Shown: in pieces, positions 28,593 to 39,100 of the stretch
Layout of the letters: every line of letters starts with the position of its first letter
Numbering within the stretch: position 1 is the first letter of the stretch
Source: Candidatus Altimarinota bacterium
GTDB lineage: Bacteria; Cyanobacteriota; Cyanobacteriia; Cyanobacteriales; Microcystaceae
Reading direction: 5' to 3'
DNA: 56,010 nucleotides
Assembly: GCA_012031035.1 (NCBI GenBank)
Contig: JAAUUT010000020.1
Coordinates: 1-56,010, forward strand
Program-made: the position numbers and the translations under genes
Notes under the pieces: generated by a model
Seen by the model: the letters and a program-made list of their open reading frames with translations, nothing else
Database searches by the model: none
What the model was told of the DNA's origin: nothing

Positions 28593-28937
28593 TCAAAAAA
28601 TCTCCTTCATTGGATAAAGGTTTTTAGAAAGGGAATTCTTATTTTTTTTTACAAAACTTAACAAGCTCGACCATAAGAGGTCTTCTCAGGAAGAATCTCT
28701 CAAAATGCCTAACTTATTTGTTTTAAAGTTTTTTTAGGAGCTAAAATCTCAGGGTTGCCAATTAGCCCGAAACGCATGAGAGTCAAGAATCTTTGTGAGA
28801 TTTTAACTTTCTACGCTTCGCACTGCTTGACAAACAAACTGTGACTTTGGGTAGATGTTTATATACCCTAACAAGTTTATTCGTACAATGCTGCTTAGAC
28901 CCAGATTATCAAAAATTGTAAACAACTGTCGTTACTG
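28593..28937. promoter_or_regulatory. Divergent promoter region of the linker/CpeR group and a GNAT gene
   Basis: A 345-base spacer. On the minus strand it holds the strong Shine-Dalgarno AAGGAG (28602-28607) for the CpcD-like gene, with a long A/T-rich leader including a run of about 10 T residues at 28641-28650. A light-responsive promoter is expected here from the gene content, but I could not recognise a specific regulator box. No RNA gene was seen. Confidence 0.5.
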
Positions 28938-29444
28938 ATGTTAATTCGTCCTGAAATGCCCCACGATATTGCAGCAATTCGAGATGTTATAAAAAAAGCG
29001 TTCGATCGCCCAACAGAGGCTAATTTAGTCGATATACTACGCGATCGCAACGTTCTTACGCTCTCATTGGTGGCTACAGAAGGCGATTGCGCGATCGGAC
29101 ATATTGCTTTTAGTCCCGTTACAGTTGGGAAAGAAAATTCAAGCTTTAAGGCTGTTGGACTCGCTCCAGTTGCTGTTTTACCCGAATATCAGCGACGAGG
29201 AATTGGTTCGCAGTTAATCGAAATGGGACTGAAAAAATGTCAAAAAGCTGGACAAAATGCCGTTTTTGTGCTGGGAAGTCCAGGCTTTTATGCTCGCTTT
29301 GGGTTTGTTGCGGCTGCAACTTATGGCATTAGCTATGAAGGCGATGTGCCGCCAGAGGCGTTTATGGTTAAAGAACTCAGCCCTGGAATATTAGGCGATC
29401 GCCCCGGAATAGCGCATTATCAGCCAGAGTTTCAAATGTGTTAA
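28938..29444 (+). CDS. GNAT family N-acetyltransferase
   Basis: A 168-residue acetyltransferase. The acetyl-CoA-binding motif A is PVAVLPEYQRRGIGSQLIEM (R/Q-x-x-G-x-G type). It is followed by VFVLGSPGFYARFGFVAA, in which the GFYxRFGF motif is typical of the YhbS-like subgroup. The N-terminus IRPEMPHDIAAIRDVI is the usual first strand and helix. The substrate is unknown. It is a single gene, divergent from the linker cluster. Confidence 0.9.
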   Translation: MLIRPEMPHDIAAIRDVIKKAFDRPTEANLVDILRDRNVLTLSLVATEGDCAIGHIAFSPVTVGKENSSFKAVGLAPVAVLPEYQRRGIGSQLIEMGLKKCQKAGQNAVFVLGSPGFYARFGFVAAATYGISYEGDVPPEAFMVKELSPGILGDRPGIAHYQPEFQMC

Positions 29445-29612
29445 CCCTTAAATTATGATGGCGATTTCTTAACTTTCTTATGCCAAATTGCCAATAAAAG
29501 GTTACAACAGAATATAGCAATCCTATAGGATATTTTGGAGATGATTTGGACTAACCAACCGTTTCAGAAATTGCCTTGGATTGCTTCAAGTAAGTAGATT
29601 CGATCTGTAGCT

Positions 29613-30521
29613 ATGACATCACTAAAAAGTTCGCGCTCTCTCCCTAAAGTTGCAGTCTCTTTGCTCAAAGCAACGAGTTTCCCTTTAAGTATAGGGATTT
29701 TACTGCTATCAAACGCTCAAAGCACTTTAGCTTCCCCATCGCCCAACTACGATGCTAACCCTTTAGAATCGGCAATTCAACTCGTTAGCCAAGAAGTAGA
29801 ACGATCGCGAGAAAACCGAAACGATGAAAGCGATCGCCCGCGTCGCGATGTTCCCGATGTTATTATCGATGACGAGGAGAATCAATCGGAAGAAGAAACC
29901 TCAGCTTCTGCAAGTACCAAACCTCGCTTTACTTGCGAGTTAAACAATGGCGAATATACCGTCATGTATCACCCAGAAAGTCGTCCGGGAGAAGCTTACG
30001 CCTGGGCAATTCCGCGTCAAATGGGTGGCGGATGGTCGGCACAGCGTCGTTGTACTGAAATCAGTCGTCGTCTAGAATCCTATCGACCGGACGGATTGCA
30101 AGAGATGAGTACGGCAGTAGAAAATAATTACAATACCGTCTGCGTAACCACTCAAAGAGATTCAAGCTGTCGCATTGTCTTTACCGTACCAAACGGTCAA
30201 GATCCAGTTGGTACGCGCGATCGCGTTTTCCAAAATCTCACCGTTGCTGATAGCGGCGAACAAACCCAGGGAGTTAATACCTTTGTAAGTAATGGTCGCT
30301 CAGATCGGGGGATCGGTCAACTTGGCAATCTCGGTCAACTCGGTCAAGTCTTAAACCAAAGTTTATCTGGTATAGCAATGGGTTCTCAATCATCCAATGC
30401 TATCAATTTACGTCCTTTTCTTGACCCTGCCGATGGTGGAACGGGAACCAAATTGCAAGGTAGTCCATTTAAAAAGACTAACCCTAGTTCGGTACGCCTA
30501 AAACCAGAAAACTTCCGTTAA
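29613..30521 (+). CDS. COP23-family secreted protein
   Basis: A 302-residue exported protein. The signal peptide ([23 protein letters not shown]) likely ends near residue 40. An acidic and arginine-rich spacer follows (about 50-100), then the COP23 domain (about 104-225): [57 protein letters not shown] and [17 protein letters not shown]23 was first described as a circadian-oscillating peripheral membrane protein of unicellular cyanobacteria. Its conserved cysteines suggest a disulfide fold. The last 70 residues are glycine-, serine- and glutamine-rich. The function is unknown. Confidence 0.85.
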   Translation: MTSLKSSRSLPKVAVSLLKATSFPLSIGILLLSNAQSTLASPSPNYDANPLESAIQLVSQEVERSRENRNDESDRPRRDVPDVIIDDEENQSEEETSASASTKPRFTCELNNGEYTVMYHPESRPGEAYAWAIPRQMGGGWSAQRRCTEISRRLESYRPDGLQEMSTAVENNYNTVCVTTQRDSSCRIVFTVPNGQDPVGTRDRVFQNLTVADSGEQTQGVNTFVSNGRSDRGIGQLGNLGQLGQVLNQSLSGIAMGSQSSNAINLRPFLDPADGGTGTKLQGSPFKKTNPSSVRLKPENFR

Positions 30522-30746
30522 ATATTCTAGTAACTCAAATTCCTTAGCAGTCAATTCGATGCCCCGATCTCCTCTACTAACTTTACGAGTACTGCGATTG
30601 AGTTGCAAGTCTACAAATTTGAGTAAATCGGGGTTATCTTCTTGGTTGCGTCGCAGATGTGCCCGAACTCTTGCGAGTAATTCTTCTAAGCTAAAGGGTT
30701 TAACGATATAATCATCTGCACCTGCATCTAATCCTGCAACGCGATC
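30519..30746 (-). pseudogene. OmpR-type response regulator relic
   Basis: A 76-codon uninterrupted fragment. It starts [20 protein letters not shown], the end of a receiver domain with the conserved lysine of VKPF. It continues [13 protein letters not shown] and then enters the winged-helix domain ([30 protein letters not shown]). It has no start codon, no phosphoacceptor aspartate and no recognition helix. Its two ends coincide with the stop codon of the COP23 gene on one side and lie four bases from the 3' end of the GT4 gene on the other. It is what remains of a deleted regulator gene. Confidence 0.8.
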
Positions 30747-30749
30747 GCT

Positions 30750-31952
30750 TTATACTAAGTTTAAAGACTGAAGTGCTTTTTCTACTTGCTTGCCTACTGC
30801 GTCCCAAGAATATTCAGCATTGACTAATTCATAAGCAGAATGCGTTAGCTTTTCGACTAAGGAAGGATCTGACCAAAGTTGTTCTACCGAATTGGCGATC
30901 GCGTCCATTTCATCTTTAATGAATAAATGTTCTCCATCCGTAGCATTTAATCCCTCAGCCCCTTTACTCGTACTGACGGCCGGACAACCCGATGCAAAAG
31001 CTTCTAGGAGTTTTAGGCGAGTTCCTCCGCCTTGCTGTAGGGGGACAACCATCACGCTAGCTGCCGCTAAATAAGGTCGCACGTCCGGGACGCTTCCGGT
31101 TACGACAATATCGGGATCTGAGGCGGCAGCTTTTTGCATAAACTCAGTTGGGCTGCGTCCTACGAGAAGAAGGCGACAGTCTGGATAATTTTTTTTCAGT
31201 CGAGGATAAATTTCTTCTATTAGCAGTTTAGCGGCTACTTTGTTAGGGATATAGGAAAACGTGCCCATGTAAATTATATTGTGCGGTTTTCCCTCTAATC
31301 CTTCTGGTGGGTTACATTGCTTGAGACGAACGCGATCGTAGGAACTGACATCAATTCCATTGGGAACTGCGTAAGGCTGATATTTCTCTCCATATAACGT
31401 TTTTAACAATATGATATCTTCTTGGCTACAAACCCAAGTTTGGTCGGCTTGACGAATAAAATCTAACTCGATTGATTTGAGGCGAGGCAGTCTCATTTTT
31501 AACGCGCCGTGCTTTTGCTCAAAGAGATCGGCTTCTATATTGTGTTCGTCAAAGATAACGCGATATTTACGATGCTTACAAATTTTTAAATAGTTATATA
31601 GCCATATTTCCTCAATAACGACTACATCTGGTTTAAATTCTCCTAAAACTTTTTCTAATTCTCTAACAGCCGCTTGCTGATATAAACTATCCATATCTGG
31701 ATGAGCGTTGGGGCGAAGCAACCACGCACGGCGTTTCAAAGTTTCCCAGCGCGATAGCGACTTAGAGAGTGCATAGGAATGCCAGAGAGCGATTCCGTCA
31801 GGAACTTCCGAATTAGACTTCCATTGAGTAATTGAAAAAATCCCTAACGGCCCATATTTGCGCATAATATTGATATTTTGCCAGTTGCGAAGCTCCACGC
31901 CGCCAGCAGGGGGATAGGGTTTTTCTTTGGTTATAAAGAGAGTACGAATCAC
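30750..31952 (-). CDS. Glycosyltransferase family 4 (GT-B) protein
   Basis: A 400-residue GT-B enzyme. The N-terminal acceptor half starts with IRTLFITKEKPYPPAGGVELR. The C-terminal donor half has PHNIIYMGTFSYIPNKVAAK, the mid-region LLLVGRSP, and the E-x7-E type region MVVPLQQGGGTRLKLLEAFASGCPAVST. It would add a sugar from a nucleotide donor to a polysaccharide or lipid acceptor. Neighbours give no pathway. Its 3' end abuts the response-regulator relic. Confidence 0.9.
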   Translation of the reverse strand: MIRTLFITKEKPYPPAGGVELRNWQNINIMRKYGPLGIFSITQWKSNSEVPDGIALWHSYALSKSLSRWETLKRRAWLLRPNAHPDMDSLYQQAAVRELEKVLGEFKPDVVVIEEIWLYNYLKICKHRKYRVIFDEHNIEADLFEQKHGALKMRLPRLKSIELDFIRQADQTWVCSQEDIILLKTLYGEKYQPYAVPNGIDVSSYDRVRLKQCNPPEGLEGKPHNIIYMGTFSYIPNKVAAKLLIEEIYPRLKKNYPDCRLLLVGRSPTEFMQKAAASDPDIVVTGSVPDVRPYLAAASVMVVPLQQGGGTRLKLLEAFASGCPAVSTSKGAEGLNATDGEHLFIKDEMDAIANSVEQLWSDPSLVEKLTHSAYELVNAEYSWDAVGKQVEKALQSLNLV

Positions 31953-32003
31953 GCTATTTGATTGAGAGACTATGTTTTTCCTTAATGTATCAAAATACGG
32001 CTC

Positions 32004-33612
32004 TTAACACGGATTGCCTTTGAGCGGGTCGGCATAGATCGTTTGCGAAATTTTGGGAGGTTCTTGACCGATGTGAAAGGCACGAACCCGATCTTCGATC
32101 GCCTTGTCTGAATTGGTCACTCGCTCGTATTGTCGTTTGTGTTCTACCCAAGATTCCACCAAAATCGTTTCTACAAACCGTCCGGGATCGGATAAATCTT
32201 GGTAGATTCCCCACTGTATCGCGCCATCGCGCCGCCGTACTCGACCTAAAACCTTCATCGCTTTAACAAATTCCTCAGCATTAGCAGGATCGATGCGATA
32301 TTCTAGCGAGATGAAGACCGGACCATCATTGGGGCAGGGTTCAAAAACAAGGGTAGGTCGATCCCAGTGCAAAGAGGCTCGTAAATCTAATAGTTCGGTA
32401 CAGCGCAAGCGATAAGCTCTCGTCAGCAAGACGCAGATAATCATTCCGATGGCTGAGATAGAAAGAGCCGTTGCAATATTAGTTTGTTGCGCGATCGCGC
32501 CCCACAGGACGCTACCCAAACTCAAACTCCCTTGAAATACTAACAAATATACCGCTAGCGCTCTTGCTCTTACCCAAGTAGGAACGGCGGTTTGAGTAGA
32601 GACATTGAGGCAAACCATTACGCACAGAGAGGCAATTCCGACAAATAGCATGACCCCACACACGAGAGGCAATTTACGAACAAAAGTCAGCGCTAACATC
32701 ATTGCGCCCATCAATAACGATGCACTTGCTACTATGCGATCGATAGAAAATTTTTGACGCGCTTTTGGTAGAATAAAAGCCCCAGCTAAGCCGCCGATTC
32801 CCCAACAACCGAGAATAATTCCATATCCAAGAGCATCTAATTTTAATTCTTGGCGTACTAGCAACGGTAAAAGTCCTAGTAAAGCACTGGCAAAAAAAGC
32901 GTAAGCGGTAGTGCGAATGAGTACCGATTGAAAGACTGGGGAGAAACGCACGTAACGAATCCCTGACTGAATGGCTCCTACGACTCGCTCTGTCGGTAAA
33001 GCATTTATTTTCGGTTCTCGCTTCCAGCGATATACTACCAAGATTATTCCAATAAACGAAGCGGCATTGATTAGAAAAACAACTCCCGTGCCTGCAACTG
33101 CAATAATAATCCCCGCTAAAGCTGGCCCGATGGAACGAGAGAGATTAATGACGATTCCACTCAGCGTCACGGCTGAGGGAAGTTCCTCTTGGGACACTAA
33201 TTCTGGCGTGACTGCTTGCCAGACAGGCATATTCATAGCGCTACCAATACCGATCGCAAAGGTCAGTGCTAAGAGGATTTCAGGGGTGGTAATGTTGGCT
33301 AGGGTAAGAATTCCTAGCACGGCAGCAAAGACCAACATTATCCCTTGAGTATATAGCAACATCTTGCGGCGATCTACTACATCCGCGATCGCGCCTGCTG
33401 GCAAAGCAAGTAAAAAAAAACGGCAAGCTGGTTGCTACTTGCATCATCGAAACTAGAAATGGCGAAGATGACAGGGAAGTCATCAGCCAAGCCGAACCCG
33501 TATCGTGCATCCATGAGCCAATCGTTGAAACAGCCGAAGCTATCCAAAGAGATCGAAATACAGGCTGACGCAGGGGACTCCACAGGGACGATGGTACGGT
33601 GGTCGCAGTCAT
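32004..33612 (-). CDS. MFS transporter (MFS_3 type) with C-terminal soluble domain (frameshifted as sequenced)
   Basis: A major-facilitator exporter with about 12 membrane helices. The N-terminal piece (LRQPVFRSLWIASAVSTIGS, WMHDTGSAWLMTS) is in one frame up to SLPFF; the rest (LLALPAGAIADVVDRRKMLL and on) is in another. The A9 run at 33412-33420 has one base too many; with eight it reads SLPFFLLALPAGAIADVVDR without a break, giving 535 residues. After the last helix about 110 residues form a soluble ABM-like domain (FISLEYRIDPANAEEFVKAM, VETILVESWVEHKRQYERV). This fusion is common in MFS_3 proteins, some of which export siderophores. The cargo is unknown. Confidence 0.88.
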
Positions 33613-33752
33613 GAAGATTAAGAGTGAGGCAGAACAACTGTTTGAGAGATCTTATCATCCAAGTCAAAAACTGTTGGTTGAGATTTTCTCTGGCTTCAAG
33701 ATGGTTAGTTTTTTGAGTAGCTACACTAAAAGAAAATCAAAAGGAGACAGCC

Positions 33753-35252
33753 GTGACAGATAAAACTCGCGCGTCCTGGGATGCTGGAAGGTTTGTGAAA
33801 ACTTTGGCTTATTTTGACGCTATCCCGTTTTTGGGTTGTTTGCAGCGATTATTCTCCGGTGGCGTTAGCGAAGTATTTAAACAAGAAGATCCTCAAGAAC
33901 AAGCAAGTCAAAAAGAGGAAAAAGTTATGGGTAAAATTTTAGTAGTAGGGGCTACGGGTGGCGTTGGAAAGCGAGTTGTTAGTTGTCTTTTACAACAGAA
34001 TTATCAAGTTCGTGCGTTAGTTAGAGATGTTAACAAAGCTAGGGAATTATTAGGCGATTGCGTCGAATTATTTGAAGCCGATCTCACGATTCCAGAAACT
34101 CTTAGCGATAAATTAGCCGAAAATCTCTCTGCTGTAATTTGTTGTAGTGGCGTTAAGGTTCAACCCGTTGAAGGCGATACGCCAACGCGAGAAAAATATT
34201 ATCAGGGGATTAAATTTTATCTGCCAGAAGTGGTCGATAGTCCTGAACTGGTAGACTATCAAGGCATCAATAATTTAGTAAAAGTTATCAAAAAATCCTT
34301 ACAATCGCCTTTAAAAATTTTATTCGATTTTACTAACCCATCAACTGATTTAAAAGAAATTTGGGGAGCCGTTGATGATGTAGTCATGGGAGGAGTCAGC
34401 GAAAGCAGTATTAGATTCATTGGCAATTGTGCTGTTTTTTCTGGTAATGTTTCTGTTGCTAATAATGGCGGATTTGCCTCAGTACGGACGCGCAATTTTA
34501 ACCCTCCTTGGGATCTATCGGGTTTTGAGGGAATTGAATTGCGAGTGAAAGGAGACGGTAAACGTTATAAATTTCTCATTCGCGGCGAAGATAAATGGGA
34601 TGGAATGGGTTACAGCTATTCTTTCGATACGTTAGAGAATTCCTGGATGACGATTCGTATTCCTTTTGGCGATCTCATTCCTGTTTTCCGCGCTAAAACG
34701 ATTCCCGATGCAGGTGCTTTTAATCTTAATAAAGTTTATTCGATGCAATTAATGCTGAGTAAATTTGAATATAATGGCGAATTAAATCCAAGTTTTTCTC
34801 CTGGATTATTTAGCCTAGAAGTTGAATCGATTAAAGTTTATCGCACTCAAATAACGCCACAATTTGTGATGGTTAGTTCTGCTGGGGTGACTCGTCCCGG
34901 AAGACCGGGATTAAATTTAGAAGAAGAACCTCCCGCAGTACGTCTCAATGACCAATTAGGTGGAATTCTAACTTGGAAATTGAGAGGCGAAGAAGTGGTT
35001 CGTCAAAGTGGCATTAATTATACAATTATTAGACCTTGTGCATTAACTGAAAAACCTGGCGATAAGGTTTTAGTATTCGAGCAAGGCGATAATATGAAAG
35101 GTCAAGTTAGTCGAGATGCGATCGCCCAATTGTGCATTCAAGCATTAGGAATTCCTGAAGCTTGTAATAAAACCTTTGAAGTCAGAGAAGAGGGCGTAAT
35201 CGCTAACTCGATTGATTGGAAAAATTTGTTTGCTAATTTAAAATCTGATTGA
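33753..35252 (+). CDS. Atypical SDR protein with inserted CIA30 domain
   Basis: A 499-residue protein. A short N-terminal extension leads to a NAD(P)-binding Rossmann start (GKILVVGATGGVGKRVVS, about residue 59). The SDR fold is interrupted at about 183 by a CIA30 domain (LFDFTNPSTDLKEIWGAVDDVVMGGVSES to about 385) and then resumes (QFVMVSSAGVTRPGRPG, GINYTIIRPCALTEK). The same order is found in the chloroplast protein HCF173, which promotes psbA mRNA translation for photosystem II. A role in photosystem II biogenesis is thus a family-based inference. GTG at 33753 has AGGAG seven bases upstream. Confidence 0.87.
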   Translation: MTDKTRASWDAGRFVKTLAYFDAIPFLGCLQRLFSGGVSEVFKQEDPQEQASQKEEKVMGKILVVGATGGVGKRVVSCLLQQNYQVRALVRDVNKARELLGDCVELFEADLTIPETLSDKLAENLSAVICCSGVKVQPVEGDTPTREKYYQGIKFYLPEVVDSPELVDYQGINNLVKVIKKSLQSPLKILFDFTNPSTDLKEIWGAVDDVVMGGVSESSIRFIGNCAVFSGNVSVANNGGFASVRTRNFNPPWDLSGFEGIELRVKGDGKRYKFLIRGEDKWDGMGYSYSFDTLENSWMTIRIPFGDLIPVFRAKTIPDAGAFNLNKVYSMQLMLSKFEYNGELNPSFSPGLFSLEVESIKVYRTQITPQFVMVSSAGVTRPGRPGLNLEEEPPAVRLNDQLGGILTWKLRGEEVVRQSGINYTIIRPCALTEKPGDKVLVFEQGDNMKGQVSRDAIAQLCIQALGIPEACNKTFEVREEGVIANSIDWKNLFANLKSD

Positions 35253-35384
35253 GCGCGATCGGTTTTTCTTTAAAAGCATACAATTAATAAAAATAGCGAT
35301 CGCCAACTGATGATTAGGAATTGGGGATTGGTCACTGATTACTGATAAAATCCCCTTGTCTCCCTCTCATCAATTATTAGCAGC

Positions 35385-35924
35385 TTAATCGCGATCGCTT
35401 TCATCAACAAAAGATTTTAAACTTTTATTTTCAGAAATTGCGCGAGTACAAGACCAATTACTCGGTAAAGCAGATGGCCATCCCATACGCAAAGCTTCAG
35501 GGCAAATTGTCATTACGGTTAGCTGACAGTCTATTAGTTGAAATCCTTCTTTTTCGCATTGTTTGAGACTTTGTTTTAAAATTGAGTCGTTGTTGAACTC
35601 GATTGTTTTATTACACTGAATGCAAACTAAATGATGGTGATGGTGAGGGTAAGGTTGGTTGAGTTCGTAATGTTTGTGTCCCTCTGCCAATTCTAATTCT
35701 CTCAAAATTCCCATGCGCGACATTAACTTAACACTACGGTAAATCGTTGATAAGCTAATGCCTTCCTCTCTTTGTTCGAGGACACCATAGAGTTCTTCGG
35801 CACTTAAATGATTTCCGCGCGGGAGATTTTGAAAAACATGCAAAATCTTTTCTCTTTGCGGTGTTAAGCGCCATCCTCTAGAATTTAGTTCGGCTTTCAG
35901 CGAAGCGGCTGTGTAAGGAGGCAT
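35385..35924 (-). CDS. Fur-family transcriptional regulator (PerR/Zur type)
   Basis: A 179-residue metal-dependent repressor. The N-terminal winged helix is LKAELNSRGWRLTPQREKIL to STIYRSVKLMSRMGILREL. The dimer/metal domain has EGHKHYELNQPYPHHHHHLVC and the CIQC pair. The second cysteine pair usual in this fold (CxxC) reads CPEA here, followed by an extended tail with a lone cysteine (NWSC). Structural zinc binding may therefore be altered. Whether it senses peroxide (PerR) or zinc (Zur) cannot be decided from sequence. The 35253-35384 spacer carries a degenerate ATTGGGG repeat. Confidence 0.88.
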   Translation of the reverse strand: MPPYTAASLKAELNSRGWRLTPQREKILHVFQNLPRGNHLSAEELYGVLEQREEGISLSTIYRSVKLMSRMGILRELELAEGHKHYELNQPYPHHHHHLVCIQCNKTIEFNNDSILKQSLKQCEKEGFQLIDCQLTVMTICPEALRMGWPSALPSNWSCTRAISENKSLKSFVDESDRD

Positions 35925-36017
35925 AACTATCCCCTTTCAAGAAACTCTCTCTAATTGACAATGATAGTCCTTTTTACTGCCTATTTGCAACAAAAGTCGT
36001 TAATTGACAATCAATCT

Positions 36018-36030
36018 CAAAATCATTTTG
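36018..36030. promoter_or_regulatory. AT-rich palindrome upstream of the Fur-family gene
   Basis: CAAAAT-C-ATTTTG is a 13-bp palindrome about 95 bases upstream of the Fur-family start codon, within a run of TGACAAT/ATGATAG-like words (35955-36035). Fur-type operators are AT-rich palindromes, so an autoregulatory site is possible. The match to any one box is weak. Confidence 0.25.
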
Positions 36031-36163
36031 ATTATGAGTTAGGCGATCGCAATTTCAAAAAAGCTATTAATAAAGCGATAAATCGGCTGATTCTAGGCGA
36101 GCGAGTTTTTTGAGAAAGGTTTTAAATGACAATTAATGGATATTGTAAAATCAGAATTAAAGG

Positions 36164-39100
36164 TCAAATAGTGCCTAAATCTAAGCTCAATTGTATGTAA
36201 TTATTATTTGGCGTTTCTAGAGAACGATTGCTGTGAGAGGAATGGCAAAGTCGATTGCGATAGTAATTTGCAATAAAACCATCATCTAACCACGGTTCGG
36301 AACTACCAGGATATCTTTCATCTTTGAGTAACCATTGTTTAAAAACTTCCTCGCGACCGTCATTAGGGACAACAACTCGATAAACTCTAATTCGCTTTTG
36401 ACGGGTTCCCTCGCAACAAATATTCATTAATCCATAGCCAATTTCTTCGAGAAATCGTCTGATGATGACGATTGGACTAGCATTTTTCGCAATCCCGATT
36501 CCTATGATGGTTTTAATTTCAGTTCGATTATTCATGGCAATTTTGGCAAGTTGTTGTAAATCGTCATCTGTATTTCGTAATTCTCTAGAGGAATCGGCTA
36601 GCAGAATCGGAATTCCTAACACTTCCATCGTGCCGATAATAGTCCCTAATTGCGACCCATTAAAATCAGGAAAAAATAAACTTCCATGACCTCGGTCGAT
36701 TAATTGCTTGGCAACTATTGCATCGCGGTCGGCTAAATAAGATCGACCAATCGTTAAAAAATAATGTATTCTTAATTTTTGATACCAATTGTCGTCATCT
36801 AGAGCGACTAATTGAGGAGTGATTGGAAGTTCGTAACGATTTTTTAGCTCGTGTTTTCTAAGCGATCGCTTCTGGGATATTGTTTTCACTAAGCGTCTTT
36901 TTAACGCTCGATATTGTTCTTCATTGAGATCGTTTGCTCGTGCGATCGCATTGCATTCTGCTTGATAATTTTGCTCTCTAACTTCATTAATAGCATCGGT
37001 TAATTGATTTTGACTTTTAACTCGTTCCCAAGCTTCTGCAAGAGAATATAAATTGTGATTTTGACTATTTTTTTTATTCTCTTGATTTCCAATTTCTGTA
37101 GAGACGCGATATATCGCATCTCTACCTCCGACTTTAAGATTATGTCCTTCTTCTATTAATAATGCTTGCACGGAGTCGCGATAATTAATCATAGAAGCAT
37201 TAACGCGAACTGCCATTTTTGCCCAGCAAAGTAATGATTCTGCCTGAAATCCTGCATCGATATCGTCTAAAGCATCAAAATCAGATTGTTGTAGTAAGCG
37301 AATATTTAGTTCGGTTAAACGATGACCAGAAGTGAGTAAAGCAGGAATAGAAGTAGACCCATTAGCTATTTGATTAAATCCATAAGAGGCAACCCAAATA
37401 TGTCGCGGAATATTTTCTCTAATTCGTCCTAATGCCTGACAAATAGAAGTTACTGTTTGTATCCCTTGGGCTATCGACCAAACTGAAGTAAAATGTCCTT
37501 TGAGAGCGATACTAACTCCCGTTTCTATTGAAGGACTTGCTAATACAATATCGTAGCTAGATAAGACGCGATCGAGATTATTAATACAGTTATAAGCAGG
37601 GTGCGTTGGTTCTGTTAGCGATTCGGAATCAATGCGAAGAATATTAGCTTGAGGAAATTGTTTTTTTAAATAAGATTCAAGGGTACGAGTTCCCCATTGA
37701 CTCGTTAATTTTTGGGCAGATAAACAAACAAATGGTTTGCCGCCTTCTTTAATATGTTTGACTAGGTTTCTTACTAAGACTTTTGGATTGCTTTCTGGAT
37801 AGTTATAAACATTCCAAGCTTCTTTTTCGCTTGGTTTCCAATCATTTTTAACGATAAAACTTTCTAAAGATAATCCCCCTAGAGTCATTAAATAATCTAA
37901 GGAAATATCGCTCAAATCTGCATCGGCTACGTAAACTTGACCGTCTCCACCTAAAACATTTTGCATTAATGTTTTTAGAGATTTAAGGATGGCAACGCGA
38001 TTATTTCTACACGTATCAGAGTTTAATCCATGCCACAATACCTGTTCGACTTCATCGATAATCACAATGCCATTCGACCAGTTGAGTGCATTAAACTTTG
38101 CCTGAGAGTTGGGGTGCAAAGAATCGATACATAAACCATATCCCAGAACTTGCTCTAGTAAAGGGTTGCGAACTTCAGTAATATACTGCAATCCGAAGCG
38201 CTGACAAAGTTCTTCGACAAGTCGTATTCGGTGTCCGATAACTAATACCCATTGTCCTCGTTCCTTGGCGCGTGCGACTATCTGTTCTAGACACTTGGTT
38301 TTTCCCGTGCCTTTGGGGGATTTAATGCCGATTAATTTTGCCGTTTGGGGAATTTCTAAATCGGGAAGATAGCGACAGTTAACTTCTATATTAGAAGTAT
38401 GGGTTAGACGGGCTAATCCTTGCGCTTTCCAGGTGTCGAAAGGAAGTGCTATTTGATAAGCTTTATCGAATGCTTGTCGTCCATTTCTAGCGATGAGATC
38501 GTCAACGCCTTTACCAAATTCGGGATTCCAGGTAATGACTTTGACAGAACATCCCGCTTGCTTTAGCAAATATCCCATTTTCGCGATCGCGGCATCAACT
38601 GCTTTAATCGTATTGGTTTTGGTATCTCGATCGAAAGCAATATAAATTTGTCGTCCCGATGCGACTAATTTTTCTAATTGCGCAATGAGATGCGATTTGC
38701 CAATGCGATCGCCTCGTTCGTTTCTAGGAGTACGATATCCATTATTAATCCCTGGAAGTGCGATCGCAGCATATCCCGCCGTTAGCAAAGCACCCGCTTT
38801 TTTTGCGCCTTCGGTAATACACAACGGAATCGAAGGATGCTCGATCAGCCATTGCCAAAAGTCAATTTCTTGTGATATAATGCCAGACCCAGCGCGATCG
38901 GCAATGTTTTGCCAAAGGTGTAAAGGAACTTTTAAGGCAAAGATTCCGGTAGGGGTTTGAGGCGGATGCTCGTATTTAATCGGTTTGTGGCGATCGTTAC
39001 TCAGACGAGGGCGCGCGGGTTTAAAACAGCCCCAAAGATCGTCGCTTCCAGTAAGTAAATCGATACCAGAACACCACCATCCGCCTTCTTCAGTATGTTC

